A stretch of DNA of 64,000 nucleotides from CAVVIG01 sp050249955 (GTDB lineage Bacteria; Acidobacteriota; Vicinamibacteria; Vicinamibacterales; CAVVIG01), in contig JBFWPN010000006.1 of NCBI GenBank assembly GCA_050249955.1, positions 1 to 64,000 on the forward strand. Direction: 5' to 3'. Each line of letters starts with the position of its first letter. Position 1 is the first letter of the stretch. Positions 34,455 through 44,600 of the stretch are shown piece by piece. A program made the position numbers and the translations under genes. The notes beneath the pieces were generated by a model. That model was not told the DNA's origin. It made no database searches and saw only the letters and a list, made by a program, of their open reading frames with translations.

Positions 34455-35880
34455 GATCGCCCGCCCAGCTGCGGCCATCGAGCCTGGTCGTCCAGAGGCG
34501 GCGGTACTCCACCGTCAGGAACAGGTTGGACCGCAGCTGGTAAATCGCGTTGAGCAACCCGCTGGCGTTGCGGGAGGCCGAGGGGGCTTCCTCTCGTGGC
34601 GGCTGCAGCAGCCCGTCGTAATTCCTGGGGAGCGACCGGTCGCCGCCAGCGGCCAGGTTGAACTCGAGGCGGGGCGTGCTCTTCATCTTGAGCTGCGCCC
34701 AGCCACCCACACTGTGCAGCGGGAACACGGTGGCACCGGGGTCGTCCGGCGACCCGGCGAAGAGCACCGAGGAATGCGCACCACCGCCAAGGCCGCCGAT
34801 GGCGACGCCCGTGTAGACCTCGCCCGAGAAGCGGAGCGTGCGGGAGAGTGGCACTTCGCCGTCGCCGGTGATCGCCCACGAGTTGACGTTGCGGTTGTAG
34901 CCCCAGTTGTGGCGCGAGTAATAGCCGCCTGCACCGGCCGACGCCACGCGCTCGCCAGTACCCCGGCGCCACCCGCCCCGTACGGCGTAGGCCGGCATGC
35001 GGCTGCGTTCGCCGGCGGTGGGCAGCCGCGAGTACTCGCCTGCTGGCAGCTCGCCCGTCAGCGCATCCAGCACGCCCACGCGCAGCGACAGCGTGGTGTC
35101 TCGCTCGCGGGCATAGCGCCGCTCGGCGTACACCTGCGGTACCCACGACCAGATGTTGCCGGACGACGAGAGCGCGGGGTAGGCAGTGGAGGACAACGAC
35201 GAGGGGGACAGCGGCGAGAAGAACGGGGCCTCCTGTCCCAGCCGGATGGAGGTGCGCGCGCCCTCTGCCGCAATCTGCATCGTGCGCAGGCGGACGCCCG
35301 GGGCGCTCAGGCCGTCGTTGGCGTCGGGAAAGCCGCCGAAGAAGTCGAGGCGAAGGTCGCCCGAGGTGTCGAAGCCGCGGACGTTCGGGCCGAACACGGC
35401 GAGCCCGATGTACGACTGGCGGACGGCCGCCGAGATGGCGCCGCCGGAGTCGCCGGGAGCGGTTTCGATGGCAAGGAGCGGCAGGTCGATGTTGTCGACA
35501 CCGCCGCGCGTGCTCACCAGCTGCATCAGCGCCATGCCGAAGAGGCGCACGCGGTACTTGGAGCCGCTCTCCACCTTCGACTGTTCCAGCGTGGTGACCT
35601 GCGCGGCGAGCAGGTCGCGTTCCTCCTGCAGCTCCTCCCGAAGATCCTGGAGGGCCTGCTGCACGCTGGCGGTTTCACGCTTCGATGCGGCGAGCTCGGT
35701 CTGGAGCGCCGCGATGGCGGCCTGCAGGCGGCGGATCTCGGCGACGAGCGCCTCGAGCGATGGAGAGGGCTGCTCGGACGTGGCGGGCGCGGGCGACTGC
35801 GCGCGCAGCAGCGGAGGACTGACGAGAGTGAGCGTTGCCACGAGCAACGCGCCGGGTGCGTGCCTGCGCCACGCTGACAT
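34423..35880 (-). CDS. Porin-like outer membrane protein with N-terminal coiled coil
   Basis: The 485-residue protein has a signal peptide and a periplasmic coiled coil (residues about 38-105, EALVAEIRRLQAAIAALQTELAA). The rest alternates amphipathic strands and ends VSIGGGIAF, with a terminal Phe typical of barrel insertion. The coiled coil before the barrel is like that of trimeric porins whose stalk touches the peptidoglycan. It is co-transcribed with the downstream cupredoxin-like gene, so it may deliver copper or a redox substrate. It is divergent from the two-component system at 35913, with only 32 bases between. Confidence 0.66.
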   Translation of the reverse strand: MSAWRRHAPGALLVATLTLVSPPLLRAQSPAPATSEQPSPSLEALVAEIRRLQAAIAALQTELAASKRETASVQQALQDLREELQEERDLLAAQVTTLEQSKVESGSKYRVRLFGMALMQLVSTRGGVDNIDLPLLAIETAPGDSGGAISAAVRQSYIGLAVFGPNVRGFDTSGDLRLDFFGGFPDANDGLSAPGVRLRTMQIAAEGARTSIRLGQEAPFFSPLSPSSLSSTAYPALSSSGNIWSWVPQVYAERRYARERDTTLSLRVGVLDALTGELPAGEYSRLPTAGERSRMPAYAVRGGWRRGTGERVASAGAGGYYSRHNWGYNRNVNSWAITGDGEVPLSRTLRFSGEVYTGVAIGGLGGGAHSSVLFAGSPDDPGATVFPLHSVGGWAQLKMKSTPRLEFNLAAGGDRSLPRNYDGLLQPPREEAPSASRNASGLLNAIYQLRSNLFLTVEYRRLWTTRLDGRSWAGDHVSIGGGIAF

Positions 35881-35884
35881 CTGA

Positions 35885-35897
35885 CGTTAATATAACG
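35885..35897. promoter_or_regulatory. Inverted repeat between divergent porin-like and regulator genes
   Basis: CGTTA (35885-35889) and TAACG (35893-35897) are separated by ATA, in a 32-base AT-rich gap between the starts of a porin-like gene and a response regulator. A regulator bound here could control both genes. The repeat is seen; function is inferred. Confidence 0.35.
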
Positions 35898-35912
35898 CTT
35901 CGATAAAGGCTC

Positions 35913-36593
35913 ATGGAGAAGATTCTGGTCATCGAGGACGACCGCGCGACGCGGAAGGCCCTTCAGCAACTGTTCGAGTCGGAGGGGTTCGCGGTCGAAG
36001 CGGCCCAGCACGGCGCCGAGGGGCTTGCGATGTTCCGCGCCGCACGTCCGAGCTTCGTCGTCCTGGACCTGCAGATGCCGCAGGTGGGCGGGCGCGACGT
36101 GTGCCGCGAGATCCGGAAGCAGTCGGAGGAGGTGCCGATCATCATCCTCACGGGCTCGGTGGACGAAGTGAACCGGGTGCTGCTGCTGGAGCTCGGGGCC
36201 GACGACTACGTGACCAAGCCGTTCAGCCCGCGTGAACTGGTGGCCCGGGTCCGGGCGGTGCTCCGCCGGTCGAAACGGAACAACCCCGCCGTGGAGCAGC
36301 TGTACTTTGGCGACGTGTCGGTGGACTTCGCTCGCATGGAGGTATCGCGCGGGGACCGGTCGGTGGCGCTGACGCCGCAGGAGTTCAAGCTGCTGAAGTA
36401 CTTCGCGCAGAATCCGCAGCGCGTGGTCTCGCGCGACCAGCTCCTGAGTGACGTGTGGGGCTACGACTCCTATCCTTCGACCCGCACCGTCGACTCCCAC
36501 ATCCTGACGCTGCGCCAGAAGCTGGAACGCGATCCGAAGTCGCCGGTCCACTTCATCACCGTCCACAACGCCGGCTACAAGTTCAATCCGTAA
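35913..36593 (+). CDS. OmpR/PhoB-family response regulator
   Basis: The 226-residue protein has a receiver domain with the acidic pair D9-D10, phosphoacceptor D52 (VVLDLQMP) and the conserved Lys in VTKPFSP. The C-terminal winged helix of the OmpR family runs from about residue 130 (FKLLKYFAQNPQRVVSRDQLLSDVWG). It binds direct repeats of about 10-11 bp as a dimer. The partner kinase gene starts 13 bases downstream. Possible targets in the window are the divergent porin operon and the TGACA array at 32139; both are inferred. Confidence 0.93.
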   Translation: MEKILVIEDDRATRKALQQLFESEGFAVEAAQHGAEGLAMFRAARPSFVVLDLQMPQVGGRDVCREIRKQSEEVPIIILTGSVDEVNRVLLLELGADDYVTKPFSPRELVARVRAVLRRSKRNNPAVEQLYFGDVSVDFARMEVSRGDRSVALTPQEFKLLKYFAQNPQRVVSRDQLLSDVWGYDSYPSTRTVDSHILTLRQKLERDPKSPVHFITVHNAGYKFNP

Positions 36594-36606
36594 GCCTCCG
36601 GCTGCC

Positions 36607-38346
36607 GTGCCTGCCCTCACCCTCCGCGCGAAGTTCCTGCTGTCGCTGGCGCTCATCTCGGCGCTGATCACGACCGCGGTGCTGCTCGTGGTGCGGTACC
36701 GGGTGCAGGTGCGCGTGCGGGCCGACCTCACGCAGGCGCTCGACAGCTCCATCACGACCTTCGCGCGGGTGCAGCAGCAGCGCGAGGTGACGCTCGAGCG
36801 ATCCGCCGCGCTCCTGGCCGCCCTGCCGCCGCTCAAGGCGCTGATGACCTCGGACGATCGGGCCACCATCCAGGACGCCTCGGCCACCTTCTGGCAGCTC
36901 GCCGGAAGCCAGCTGCTGGTGCTCGCCAACCGCGAGGGGACCATCTCGGCCTTCCATTCGAACGTGCCCGCGTTCCCGGAGGCCGCGGCACAGGCGGCCG
37001 TCATCCGGTACCTGAACACGGGACAGTCGCGCGACTGGTGGTTCGGAGGCGGGCACCTGTTCCAGGTGTTCCTGCAGCCGATCGCCTTCGGTGCCCCGGA
37101 GTCGGGCAATACGCTGGGACTGCTCGCCGTGGGCTACGAAGTGAACCAGGCCGTGGCAGAGGACATCAGCCGTGTTGCGGCGAGCGAGGTGGCCTTTGCC
37201 TACGAGCAGCAGATCGTGACCAGCACGCTGCCTGCCGCGAGCACCGGCGCCCTGCAGGCGCTGATGGCCGGCGCGGCCCCGCTCTCGTCGGACGCCGACG
37301 AGGTGCGCCTCGGCGAGGCAGACTACCTGGGCGAGCGGGTCAGGGTGTCGCCCGATGGCGCCCCCGCCGTGTCGCTCGCGGTGCTCAAGTCGACGGATGA
37401 ATCGCGCGCGTTCCTGCGCAACCTGAATCGGTGGATTGTGGGCATTGGCGCGGCGGGCGTCGCGGCGGGCAGCCTGCTCGTGTTCCTCGTGTCCACCACC
37501 TTCACGCGCCCGCTCTGGCGGCTGGTCTCGGGCGTCAAGGCCCTGGAGCAGGGCGACTACGACTTCCCGCTCGACCTGCAGGGCGAGGACGAAGTGGCCA
37601 CGCTCACCGCCGCCTTCAGCCGCATGCGCGCCCAGCTGCAGGCCACGCAGCGCCAGCTCCTCGAAGCGGAGCGCATGGCGACCATCGGACGGATGGCCAA
37701 CACGATCTCGCACGACCTTCGACATCCCCTCACGGCCATCCAGGCATACGCGGAGTTCCTCGAGAGTTCCACCCTCACCGACGCCCAGCGCGGCGACTTC
37801 GTGCAGGAAATCCGGATTGCAGTGAACCACATGCTGGACGAAATCAACCAGCTCCTCGGGTTCTCGCACGAGCGGCAGGCGCTGCAGCGGATCGACGGCC
37901 GGCTCGACGAACTGGTCGACCGGGCGATCAAGACCGTGAAGGCGCTGCCCGAGTTCGAGGGCGTCGGCATCTCGAGCCGCGTCACGGAGGACTGCCGGGC
38001 CTGGCTGGACCCCGGCAAGGTGGAGCGGGTGCTGCTGAACCTGCTGTTCAACGCGGCCGAAGCGGTGTCACCGTCACAGGGGCAGATCGTGGTGAGCTGC
38101 GTGCGTGCGTCGGACAGTGTGCAGCTGCGCGTCGAAGACAACGGCCCGGGCATTCCCGCCGAGATCGCCAACCGGCTCTTCGAGCCGTTCGTCAGCCACG
38201 GCAAGCAGAGGGGAACCGGCCTCGGTCTCACGGTCGTGCACAATGTCATGCAGCAGCACGGGGGTGAGGCGCTGGTCGAGCGGACCGGCCACGAAGGCAC
38301 CACGTTCCTGCTGCGGTTCCCCGCTCATGCGCCGCAGGTACACTGA
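36607..38346 (+). CDS. Membrane sensor histidine kinase partner of the PhoB-like regulator
   Basis: From GTG 36607 the 579-residue protein has TM1 (FLLSLALISALITTAVLLVV), a periplasmic sensor domain of about 220 residues, TM2 (IVGIGAAGVAAGSLLVFLV), a HAMP domain and HisKA with the phosphoacceptor His369 (ISHDLRHPLTAI). The HATPase_c domain shows LLNLLFNAAE, DNGPGIP and GTGLGLTVV. All kinase motifs are intact. It follows the regulator by 13 bases, so the pair forms one operon. The periplasmic signal cannot be read from sequence. Confidence 0.92.
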   Translation: MPALTLRAKFLLSLALISALITTAVLLVVRYRVQVRVRADLTQALDSSITTFARVQQQREVTLERSAALLAALPPLKALMTSDDRATIQDASATFWQLAGSQLLVLANREGTISAFHSNVPAFPEAAAQAAVIRYLNTGQSRDWWFGGGHLFQVFLQPIAFGAPESGNTLGLLAVGYEVNQAVAEDISRVAASEVAFAYEQQIVTSTLPAASTGALQALMAGAAPLSSDADEVRLGEADYLGERVRVSPDGAPAVSLAVLKSTDESRAFLRNLNRWIVGIGAAGVAAGSLLVFLVSTTFTRPLWRLVSGVKALEQGDYDFPLDLQGEDEVATLTAAFSRMRAQLQATQRQLLEAERMATIGRMANTISHDLRHPLTAIQAYAEFLESSTLTDAQRGDFVQEIRIAVNHMLDEINQLLGFSHERQALQRIDGRLDELVDRAIKTVKALPEFEGVGISSRVTEDCRAWLDPGKVERVLLNLLFNAAEAVSPSQGQIVVSCVRASDSVQLRVEDNGPGIPAEIANRLFEPFVSHGKQRGTGLGLTVVHNVMQQHGGEALVERTGHEGTTFLLRFPAHAPQVH

Positions 38347-38368
38347 CATCCGACCGGGTACTGTCCGG

Positions 38369-39157
38369 ATGGCCCTGTCCGTCCTGGGCCTGCTCGTCTT
38401 CGCGGCCTGGTCGCCACGGGTCGAGCCTGTCCGGCTGCGGGTGCTCACCTACAACATCCATCACGGCGAGGGTACCGATGGCCGCTTCGACCTCGGGCGC
38501 ACGGCGGCGCTGATCGCCGGCACGGGGGCCGACCTCGTCTCGCTCCAGGAGGTGGACCGCGGCACCACGCGGGCCGGCGGTGTCGACCAGCTGGCGGTGC
38601 TCGAGCAGCTCACCGGCCTGCGCGGCGTCTACGGGAAGGCGATGGACTTCCAGGGGGGCGCCTACGGCGTGGCGATCCTCACGAGGCGTCCGGTGCGCGA
38701 CGCCTCGAACCGTGCGCTGCCCACGACACCGGAGCGCGAGCCCCGCACGCTGCTCACGGTCCGTGTGCCGCTCGACGGCCAGACCGACCTTGCCTTCGCA
38801 AGCACGCACCTCGATCAGGGGCGAGACGCCTCCAATCGGATCGTGCAGGCCGGCCACATCAACGAGGTGCTCGCCGACAGCGGGGATCCCACCATCCTCG
38901 CCGGCGACATGAACAGCCGTCCGGACACCGAGGTGATCCAGGTGCTCGAGGCGCAGTGGAACAACCCGTTCCCCTTCCCAATGCCTGCGGCACCACCCGA
39001 CCCGCCGCGCGGCCTCGTGGATCACGTCTTCGTTCGTCCGGTCGGTCAGTGGCGCCCGGTCGGTGCGCAGGTCGTCGACGACCGGATGGCGTCGGATCAT
39101 CGACCGCTGGTGGTCGACCTGGAGTGGGTGCCGGAACAGTCGAATCGGAAGCCGTAG
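38369..39157 (+). CDS. Exported endonuclease/exonuclease/phosphatase family protein
   Basis: From ATG 38369 the protein has 262 residues. A hydrophobic start (ALSVLGLLVFAAW) is followed by the EEP fold with all metal and catalytic motifs: TYNIHHGEG, LQEVDRG, STHLDQG, GDMNSRP and SDHRPLVV. Such enzymes cut phosphodiesters in nucleic acids or phospholipids. ATG 38327, overlapping the kinase end by 20 bases, is an alternative start. The gene is the third of the regulator-kinase operon or close behind it, and the strong hairpin after it ends the unit. Confidence 0.85.
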   Translation: MALSVLGLLVFAAWSPRVEPVRLRVLTYNIHHGEGTDGRFDLGRTAALIAGTGADLVSLQEVDRGTTRAGGVDQLAVLEQLTGLRGVYGKAMDFQGGAYGVAILTRRPVRDASNRALPTTPEREPRTLLTVRVPLDGQTDLAFASTHLDQGRDASNRIVQAGHINEVLADSGDPTILAGDMNSRPDTEVIQVLEAQWNNPFPFPMPAAPPDPPRGLVDHVFVRPVGQWRPVGAQVVDDRMASDHRPLVVDLEWVPEQSNRKP

Positions 39158-39243
39158 CGGCGCGAGGCAGGGACTGGTGGGAGCCGCCGCTCCTGGAGAG
39201 CGGGGGAGCGAGGCGGCGACGACTGCGGAGACGGCGGAGGGCA

Positions 39244-39268
39244 AAGGACGGACCCGAGGTCCGTCCTT
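39244..39268. terminator. Strong bidirectional hairpin terminator
   Basis: Perfect 10-bp arms AAGGACGGAC (39244-39253) and GTCCGTCCTT (39259-39268) flank a five-base loop, between convergent genes (ends at 39157 and 39290). The A/T ends suit both directions. Confidence 0.7.
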
Positions 39269-39289
39269 CGCTGCGCATGCGAGTGTGCG

Positions 39290-39847
39290 TTAGCCGACCC
39301 GGGCCCAGCCCTTCATCTGCAGGTTCAGCATGGACGTCATCGCCCAGAGGTCGATCTGGATGTCGGGGTTCACGTCCTTCGCATCGATCTTGCGGCCGTT
39401 CAGCGCCTGGCCGCACGCGCGGAACTGGACGCCCGCCTGCTTCAGGGCGTGAATGAGCGCGATGTTCGGGTTGTCCTTCCCGTAGCGCGCCTTGTAGGCC
39501 TCGTTGGTCAGCACGATGTCGAAGTCGGGGTTCCGCTGGTGGAACATCACGATGAGGTGACGCTTCTCCGCGGGGACACCGTACTTCCCGAGCGTGTTCA
39601 GGTAGCGGGCCACCGTCGGCAGCATCGGGTTGACGTCCGCGTCGCGATCCTTCGCTCCGTTCGAGACCGAGAAGAGGATCTTGTAGTCGATCTTCGGGTC
39701 GGGCAGTTCGGCCGCGCCGGCCACGTCGCGGGCGGGCTCGTACCCGGGCACCAGCAACGGCTTCGTGTCGGCGGCCTGCATCGACCGCGCGGCCACCAGT
39801 CCGAGCATCAGGACGAGCGTCGCGCCGGCCAGCATCATCTTTCGCAT
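39290..39847 (-). CDS. Exported DsrE-family protein
   Basis: The 185-residue protein has a signal peptide (MMLAGATLVLMLGLVAA) and a DsrE/YchN-like domain: DYKILFSVSNGAK, HLIVMFHQRNPDFDIVLTN, and a single conserved Cys145 in FRACGQAL at the position used for sulfur transfer in the family. DsrE proteins are usually cytoplasmic; here the signal peptide places it in the periplasm, so a sulfur-relay or redox role in the envelope is possible. It is monocistronic, with a terminator behind it and an ordinary upstream region. Confidence 0.8.
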   Translation of the reverse strand: MRKMMLAGATLVLMLGLVAARSMQAADTKPLLVPGYEPARDVAGAAELPDPKIDYKILFSVSNGAKDRDADVNPMLPTVARYLNTLGKYGVPAEKRHLIVMFHQRNPDFDIVLTNEAYKARYGKDNPNIALIHALKQAGVQFRACGQALNGRKIDAKDVNPDIQIDLWAMTSMLNLQMKGWARVG

Positions 39848-39969
39848 GGGAACACTCCTCTGTATTTCGGGGCGGGGCTACCCGCCGCCAGCGCTGGGGA
39901 TTGTCCCGCAAAACCGGCCTGTTTCCCCAGAAATTTGCAGCCGGGGCGCTGCCCGGCGCAGCCGGGCCG

Positions 39970-40740
39970 CTAGTGGGTGAGGCCGTAGACCAGGTAGTTC
40001 ACGCCGAGCTTGTAGGCGTCGTTGGTGTTGGCGAACGGGAACAGGCCGCGGCCCGACCATTCCCAGTATTCGGGCACGTCGTTGTCGAAGTTGGCGACCA
40101 CCATCAGCCGCCCGGAGGGATCGTTGTTCTCGAAGAGGCCGTAGTAGCTCGGGCGCAGGCCCGACATCGGGTGGACGATCGCGTCGACGTCGTCGATGGC
40201 GAAGAACGAATCGAAGATGCGGTGACTGCCGTCCAGCCGTACGAACCGTCCCTCGGGGATCACCCGCCGCATCTGGGCCTCGAAGTTCGCCCACTGCTCG
40301 GGACCGTCGAAGTCTTCGAACACCGCGAACCCGCCCTTGCGCAGGTAGGTGCTGAACGCCGTCGCCTCGGTCTCCGACAGTTCCCAGAAGCCTGGCTCCC
40401 ACATGAACGCAATAGGGAACTTCATCAGGTCGGGATCGTCGAGCGTCAGCACGCGGCTGCCGTCCAGGCGCATGTCGATCGCGGTCAGCTCGCGCACGAT
40501 CTGCGCGAGGTTCTGCTCGGCGCGCGGGTAGTCGTGATCCCACGCCGTGCTCCAGAACCCCCGCGAGGAGCCGCCGCTGCGCCACCGCAGCCGCACGAAC
40601 GTGAGCCGCCCGTCGTACTCGACGTCGGCCCGGAAGTCGGGCTGCGCCTGCACGCCACGTCCGCGCGGGCGCTGCGGCGCTGCGGTGGCAACCGCAGCGG
40701 TGAGAACGAGGAGGACGAGGAGGCGCGAGGCGCTCCGCAT
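39970..40740 (-). CDS. Exported DUF4159 domain protein
   Basis: The 256-residue protein has a signal peptide (RLLVLLVLTAAVATAAP) and a DUF4159 domain: YDGRLTFVRLRW, WDHDYPRAEQN, FPIAFMWEPGFWELSE, RKGGFAVFEDFDG and the C-terminal NTNDAYKLGVNYLVYGLTH. The order and spacing fit the family, which has a glutamine-amidotransferase-like (GATase1/ThuA-like) fold but no proven activity. The domain is common in Acidobacteriota and Planctomycetota, often beside MoxR/von Willebrand genes, which are absent here. Confidence 0.85.
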   Translation of the reverse strand: MRSASRLLVLLVLTAAVATAAPQRPRGRGVQAQPDFRADVEYDGRLTFVRLRWRSGGSSRGFWSTAWDHDYPRAEQNLAQIVRELTAIDMRLDGSRVLTLDDPDLMKFPIAFMWEPGFWELSETEATAFSTYLRKGGFAVFEDFDGPEQWANFEAQMRRVIPEGRFVRLDGSHRIFDSFFAIDDVDAIVHPMSGLRPSYYGLFENNDPSGRLMVVANFDNDVPEYWEWSGRGLFPFANTNDAYKLGVNYLVYGLTH

Positions 40741-40792
40741 GGGCGCATTATGCGCCCAGCGGAGCGGGAGGGGAACGTGTCTGGTGAGTGCG

Positions 40793-41275
40793 CTACTTGT
40801 TGCGGGCCGCCTGGACCTCCACCTCGAGCAGCGCGCCCTGGGTGACGAGGGCGGCGACCTGCACCGTGGTGCGCGCCGGCTTGTTCGGCTGCGACGCCGT
40901 GCCGAAGTACTTGTTGTAGGCGGCGTTCATGCCCTGGAAGTCGAGCGTCCCGTCCGGCCCGGCCACCATGTAGACGCGCATCATCACGACGTCGCCCATG
41001 CCGAGCCCCTGTTCCTTGAGCGCGGCATCGATCTTCTGGAAGGCGTTGTCCGCCTGCTCGGTCGTGCTGCCCCACACCGCCGGGGTGTTCGTGGCGCGGT
41101 CGGCCGGCTTGCTGGGCGAGGGCAGCTGGCCGCTCAGGTAATAGGTGTCGCCCACCCACACCCCCGTGGCGATCCCGCCCGGGTTCGAATTCTGAATGTG
41201 CTTCACCTGGGCCATCGCCGGGGTGGCCACCAGCAGAACTGCGGCCGCGAGGCCGGCAAGAATCGTTGCGCGCAT
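40793..41275 (-). CDS. Exported RidA (YjgF/YER057c) family protein
   Basis: The 160-residue protein has a signal peptide (MRATILAGLAAAVLLVATPAMA) followed by a RidA domain: YYLSGQLPS, ADNAFQKIDAALKEQGLGMGDVVMMRVYM, FGTASQPNKPARTTVQV. The conserved Arg that binds the substrate carboxylate in RidA (PARTTV) is present, so deaminase activity on imines or enamines is possible. Export is unusual for this family. It lies 52 bases upstream of the DUF4159 gene on the same strand. Confidence 0.86.
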   Translation of the reverse strand: MRATILAGLAAAVLLVATPAMAQVKHIQNSNPGGIATGVWVGDTYYLSGQLPSPSKPADRATNTPAVWGSTTEQADNAFQKIDAALKEQGLGMGDVVMMRVYMVAGPDGTLDFQGMNAAYNKYFGTASQPNKPARTTVQVAALVTQGALLEVEVQAARNK

Positions 41276-41636
41276 TTCAAGAGCTCCTTTTTCGAAGTAC
41301 GTGCGAGGAAGACAGCTGCCGGCGATTGTCGCTCAACTCACCGCCGCCTGCACAGGCCACGCCACAAGCCGCCACAAGCCGTACGGCCTTGATGCGCATC
41401 GTTCGCGGGGCACACCGACAGGGCTGTCGCCATCAGCGTAGGACCGCCGACGGGGACCGACAAACGTGGCGGTTTCGCGGGCAACACGCCTGTCGGAGGA
41501 AAACACCCGCAACCTCGCGGTTTCCCTCGGGAAGCCGGGCATCTTCGCACTGGGCCGTGCGCGGCGCAGACGAGGTACACGCGTTGCTCCATCCCCCTCC
41601 GTTCGCATTCATCGTTCGCATCCATCCGGAGGGTTC
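41276..41636. other. Intergenic leader upstream of the TonB-dependent receptor
   Basis: These 361 bases separate the divergent ridA-like and TonB-receptor genes. A short perfect inverted repeat, CGACAG (41416-41421) and CTGTCG (41424-41429), is the clearest structure. I looked for a cobalamin-riboswitch core and other known aptamers and saw none. The receptor's reading frame stays open back to 41466, but the good ribosome site supports ATG 41637. Promoters for both genes must lie here. Confidence 0.35.
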
Positions 41637-44600
41637 ATGTCACACCGACTTCCACGCGCGCTGCTGCGCCTCGTGATGCTGCTGGTCCTCGCGGCGACCA
41701 CGCTCACCGCGCAGTCGTTCCAGGGCGGCGTGCGCGGCACGCTGAAGGACTCGCAGGGCATCATCCCTGGCGCCACCATTGTCCTGGTCAATCCCGAGAC
41801 CGGCCTCTCGAGGGAAACGGTCACCAACGAAGCCGGCGAGTACGCATTCCCGGCCGTCGACCCGGCCACCTACACCATCAAGGTCGACGTACCCGGCTTC
41901 GCGCCCTACGCGAACCCAAACGTCCGCGTCGGCACCCAGAGCTTCATCACGCTCGACATCGCGCTCAGCGTCGGCAGCCTCGCGGAGAACATCACCGTCA
42001 CCGGTTCGGCCCCGCTCATCGAGACGACGAACGCGTCGCAGGGCGGCACCATCGACGTGAAGGACATGCAGGAGATCCCGTCGGAGGGACGCAGCGTCTT
42101 CCTCATGGCCACGCTGCAGCCGACGGTCGTGGCCAGCGGCAACGCACGCTGGAACCGCATGCAGGATCAGACGGGCAACTCGGCGCTGTCCATGGGCGGC
42201 GGCGCGGTGCGTGCGAACAACTTCCTCATCGACGGCTTCCCGACCACCGACCTGCAGAACCGCTCGTCGGTCAACCCGTCGATGGAGGCGCTGCAGGACT
42301 CGCGCGTCCAGATCCACACCTACGACTCCGAGATGGGCCGGACCGGCGGCGGCGTGATGAACATGACCGCCCGCTCCGGCGGTAACCGGTTCTCGGCGTC
42401 GGGCTACACGGTGGTGCGCCCCAAGTCTCTGCAGGAGCAGTTCCTGGTGCCGCGCCTGCTCGGCCAGCCGTTCCTGCAGGAAGGCTGGCAGAACGGCGGC
42501 GGGGCCGTGGGCGGGCCGATCCTGAAGAACAAGACCTTCTTCTGGCTGGCAGGCGAGGCCTACACCAACGACCAGCCGCAGGCGGCCGCGTTCGCGGTGC
42601 CCTCCACGCAGACGCGGGCCGGCGACTTCTCGCAGCTGCTGCGGAGCGGGCGGCCCTTCTACATCCGCGATCCGCTCTCCGGGCTGGCGTGCAGCAACAC
42701 GACCGGCGGTCCCGGCTGCTTCCCGGGCAACGTGATCCCGGCCAGCCGGCTCAACCCGACCGGACTCGCCATTGCCGGCTACATGCCGGAGCCTGACGTC
42801 AACGTCGACAACGGCACGCAGAACTTCAGCCGCACGGTCATCCTGCCGAACACGGCGTACCAGTACACCGCGAAGGTGAACCACAACGTGTCGGCCGCGA
42901 ACCAGCTCAGTGGCTTCTACCTGCGGCAGGTCACCAACGAGAACAGCGCGAACTACAACCCGGTCTACAAGTTCGTGGGCAGCCAGTACCTGCTGAAGCG
43001 CGCGAACCACACGGTCGTCCTGAACGACACCTGGGTGATCAATCCCTCCACGGTGCTCTCGGTGCGTGGCGGCTGGAACCAGTTCCTCGACAACAACGAA
43101 CTGCCGGAGGCCTTCGACGCCGCGTCGCTCTGGAAGGACAACCCGGGCTTCACGAGCCAGTTCACCGACGCGAACCGCTTCCCGACCACCTCGATCACCG
43201 GCTACCGCGGCACCGGCTGGACGAACCGCTCGAACAACACCTACTACCAGTACGGCGGCAACGGCTCGCTCAGCAAGCTGGCCGGCACCCACAGCCTCAA
43301 GGCTGGCGCCGAGTACCGCATCCTCGGCCTGAAGTCGTTCAGCTACGGCGCGTCCACGGGCAGCTACACGTTCGACGGCCGCTTCACCGGCAACGCCATC
43401 GCCGACCTGCTGCTCGGCTACCCGGGCTCGGGCAACATCCCGGTCTCGTCGGCACTCGATGGCTATATCCGCTACGCCGCCGCATTCGTGCAGGACGACT
43501 GGCGGGTGAACGACCGCCTGACGCTCAACTACGGCCTTCGCCTCGAACACGAGACGAACCTGCAGGAGCGGAACAACCGCATCACGACCGACTTCGCGAT
43601 GGAGACGCTGAGCCCGCTCAACAGCCTCGTGAACGTCATCGACCCGGTCACCGGCCAGCGGCGCGACATCTACGGCGGCCTGGTCTTCGCCGGGCAGAAC
43701 GGCGCGCCCACGCAGCAGGGCGGCACCCGCCCGATGCAGGTCTCGCCGCGCCTCGGCGTGGTCTACACGATGGCCGAGGGGCTGGTGCTGCGCGGCGGCT
43801 GGGGCATCTACGTCGCGCCGTGGAACTACGCGGCCGCGGGCACCACGGCCTGGGCGCAGTACGGCTATTCCGCCACCACCACGCTCCAGCAGTCGTCGTC
43901 GGGCGTGCCGATCACCTCGCTATCCAATCCGTTCCCGGCCGGTCTCGTGCAGCCGACCGGTGATGCGCTCGGCATGCTGACCAACGTCGGCCAGGCCACC
44001 ACGGTATTCCTGCCGAGGAAGGGCACACCGAAGGCGCAGCAGTACTCCGTCGACCTGCAGAAGGAGCTACGCGGCGGCATCATGGTCGGCGCCGGCTACA
44101 CGGGCCTGACCGGCAGCGACCTTTCCTACCAGACGACGATCAACATCAACCAGCTCGATCCCAAGTACCAGGCCATGGGGATCAACACGCTGCAGTCGGT
44201 GCCGAACCCGTTCTTCGGGGTGCCGCAGGCCGGCGGCTTCGCCAGCCGGCAGACGATCGAGCTGGGGCAGCTGCTCCGGCCCTTCCCGCAGTTCGGCGAC
44301 GTGCTCTGGAGCGGTGCCACCGGCGCGCGCTCGCAGTATCACGCGCTCATCCTGCAGGGCCGCAAGCGGACCGACAAGTACTGGGGCCTGAACGTGAACT
44401 ACACGTTCAGCCGCCTGAACGACAACCAGGTGGGAGCCGGTAACTTCTATTCGTCCTCGCCCGGCGTGCAGAACAACTACGTGCTGGTGCCCTGGTCCAG
44501 CTACTACAACCCGGACGTCGAATACAGCCGCAGCCTGCTCGACTCGCCGCACAAGCTGACCGTGGCACCGACGGTCATGCTGCCCTTCGGCGAGGGCAAG

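Noticed and set aside
41276..41636. Possible riboswitch before the TonB receptor
   Set aside because: No cobalamin-box core or other aptamer consensus is visible; only a short inverted repeat.
41640..43550. Long minus-strand open frame antisense to the TonB receptor
   Set aside because: It is a Val/Arg/Glu-rich shadow of a well-supported receptor gene.
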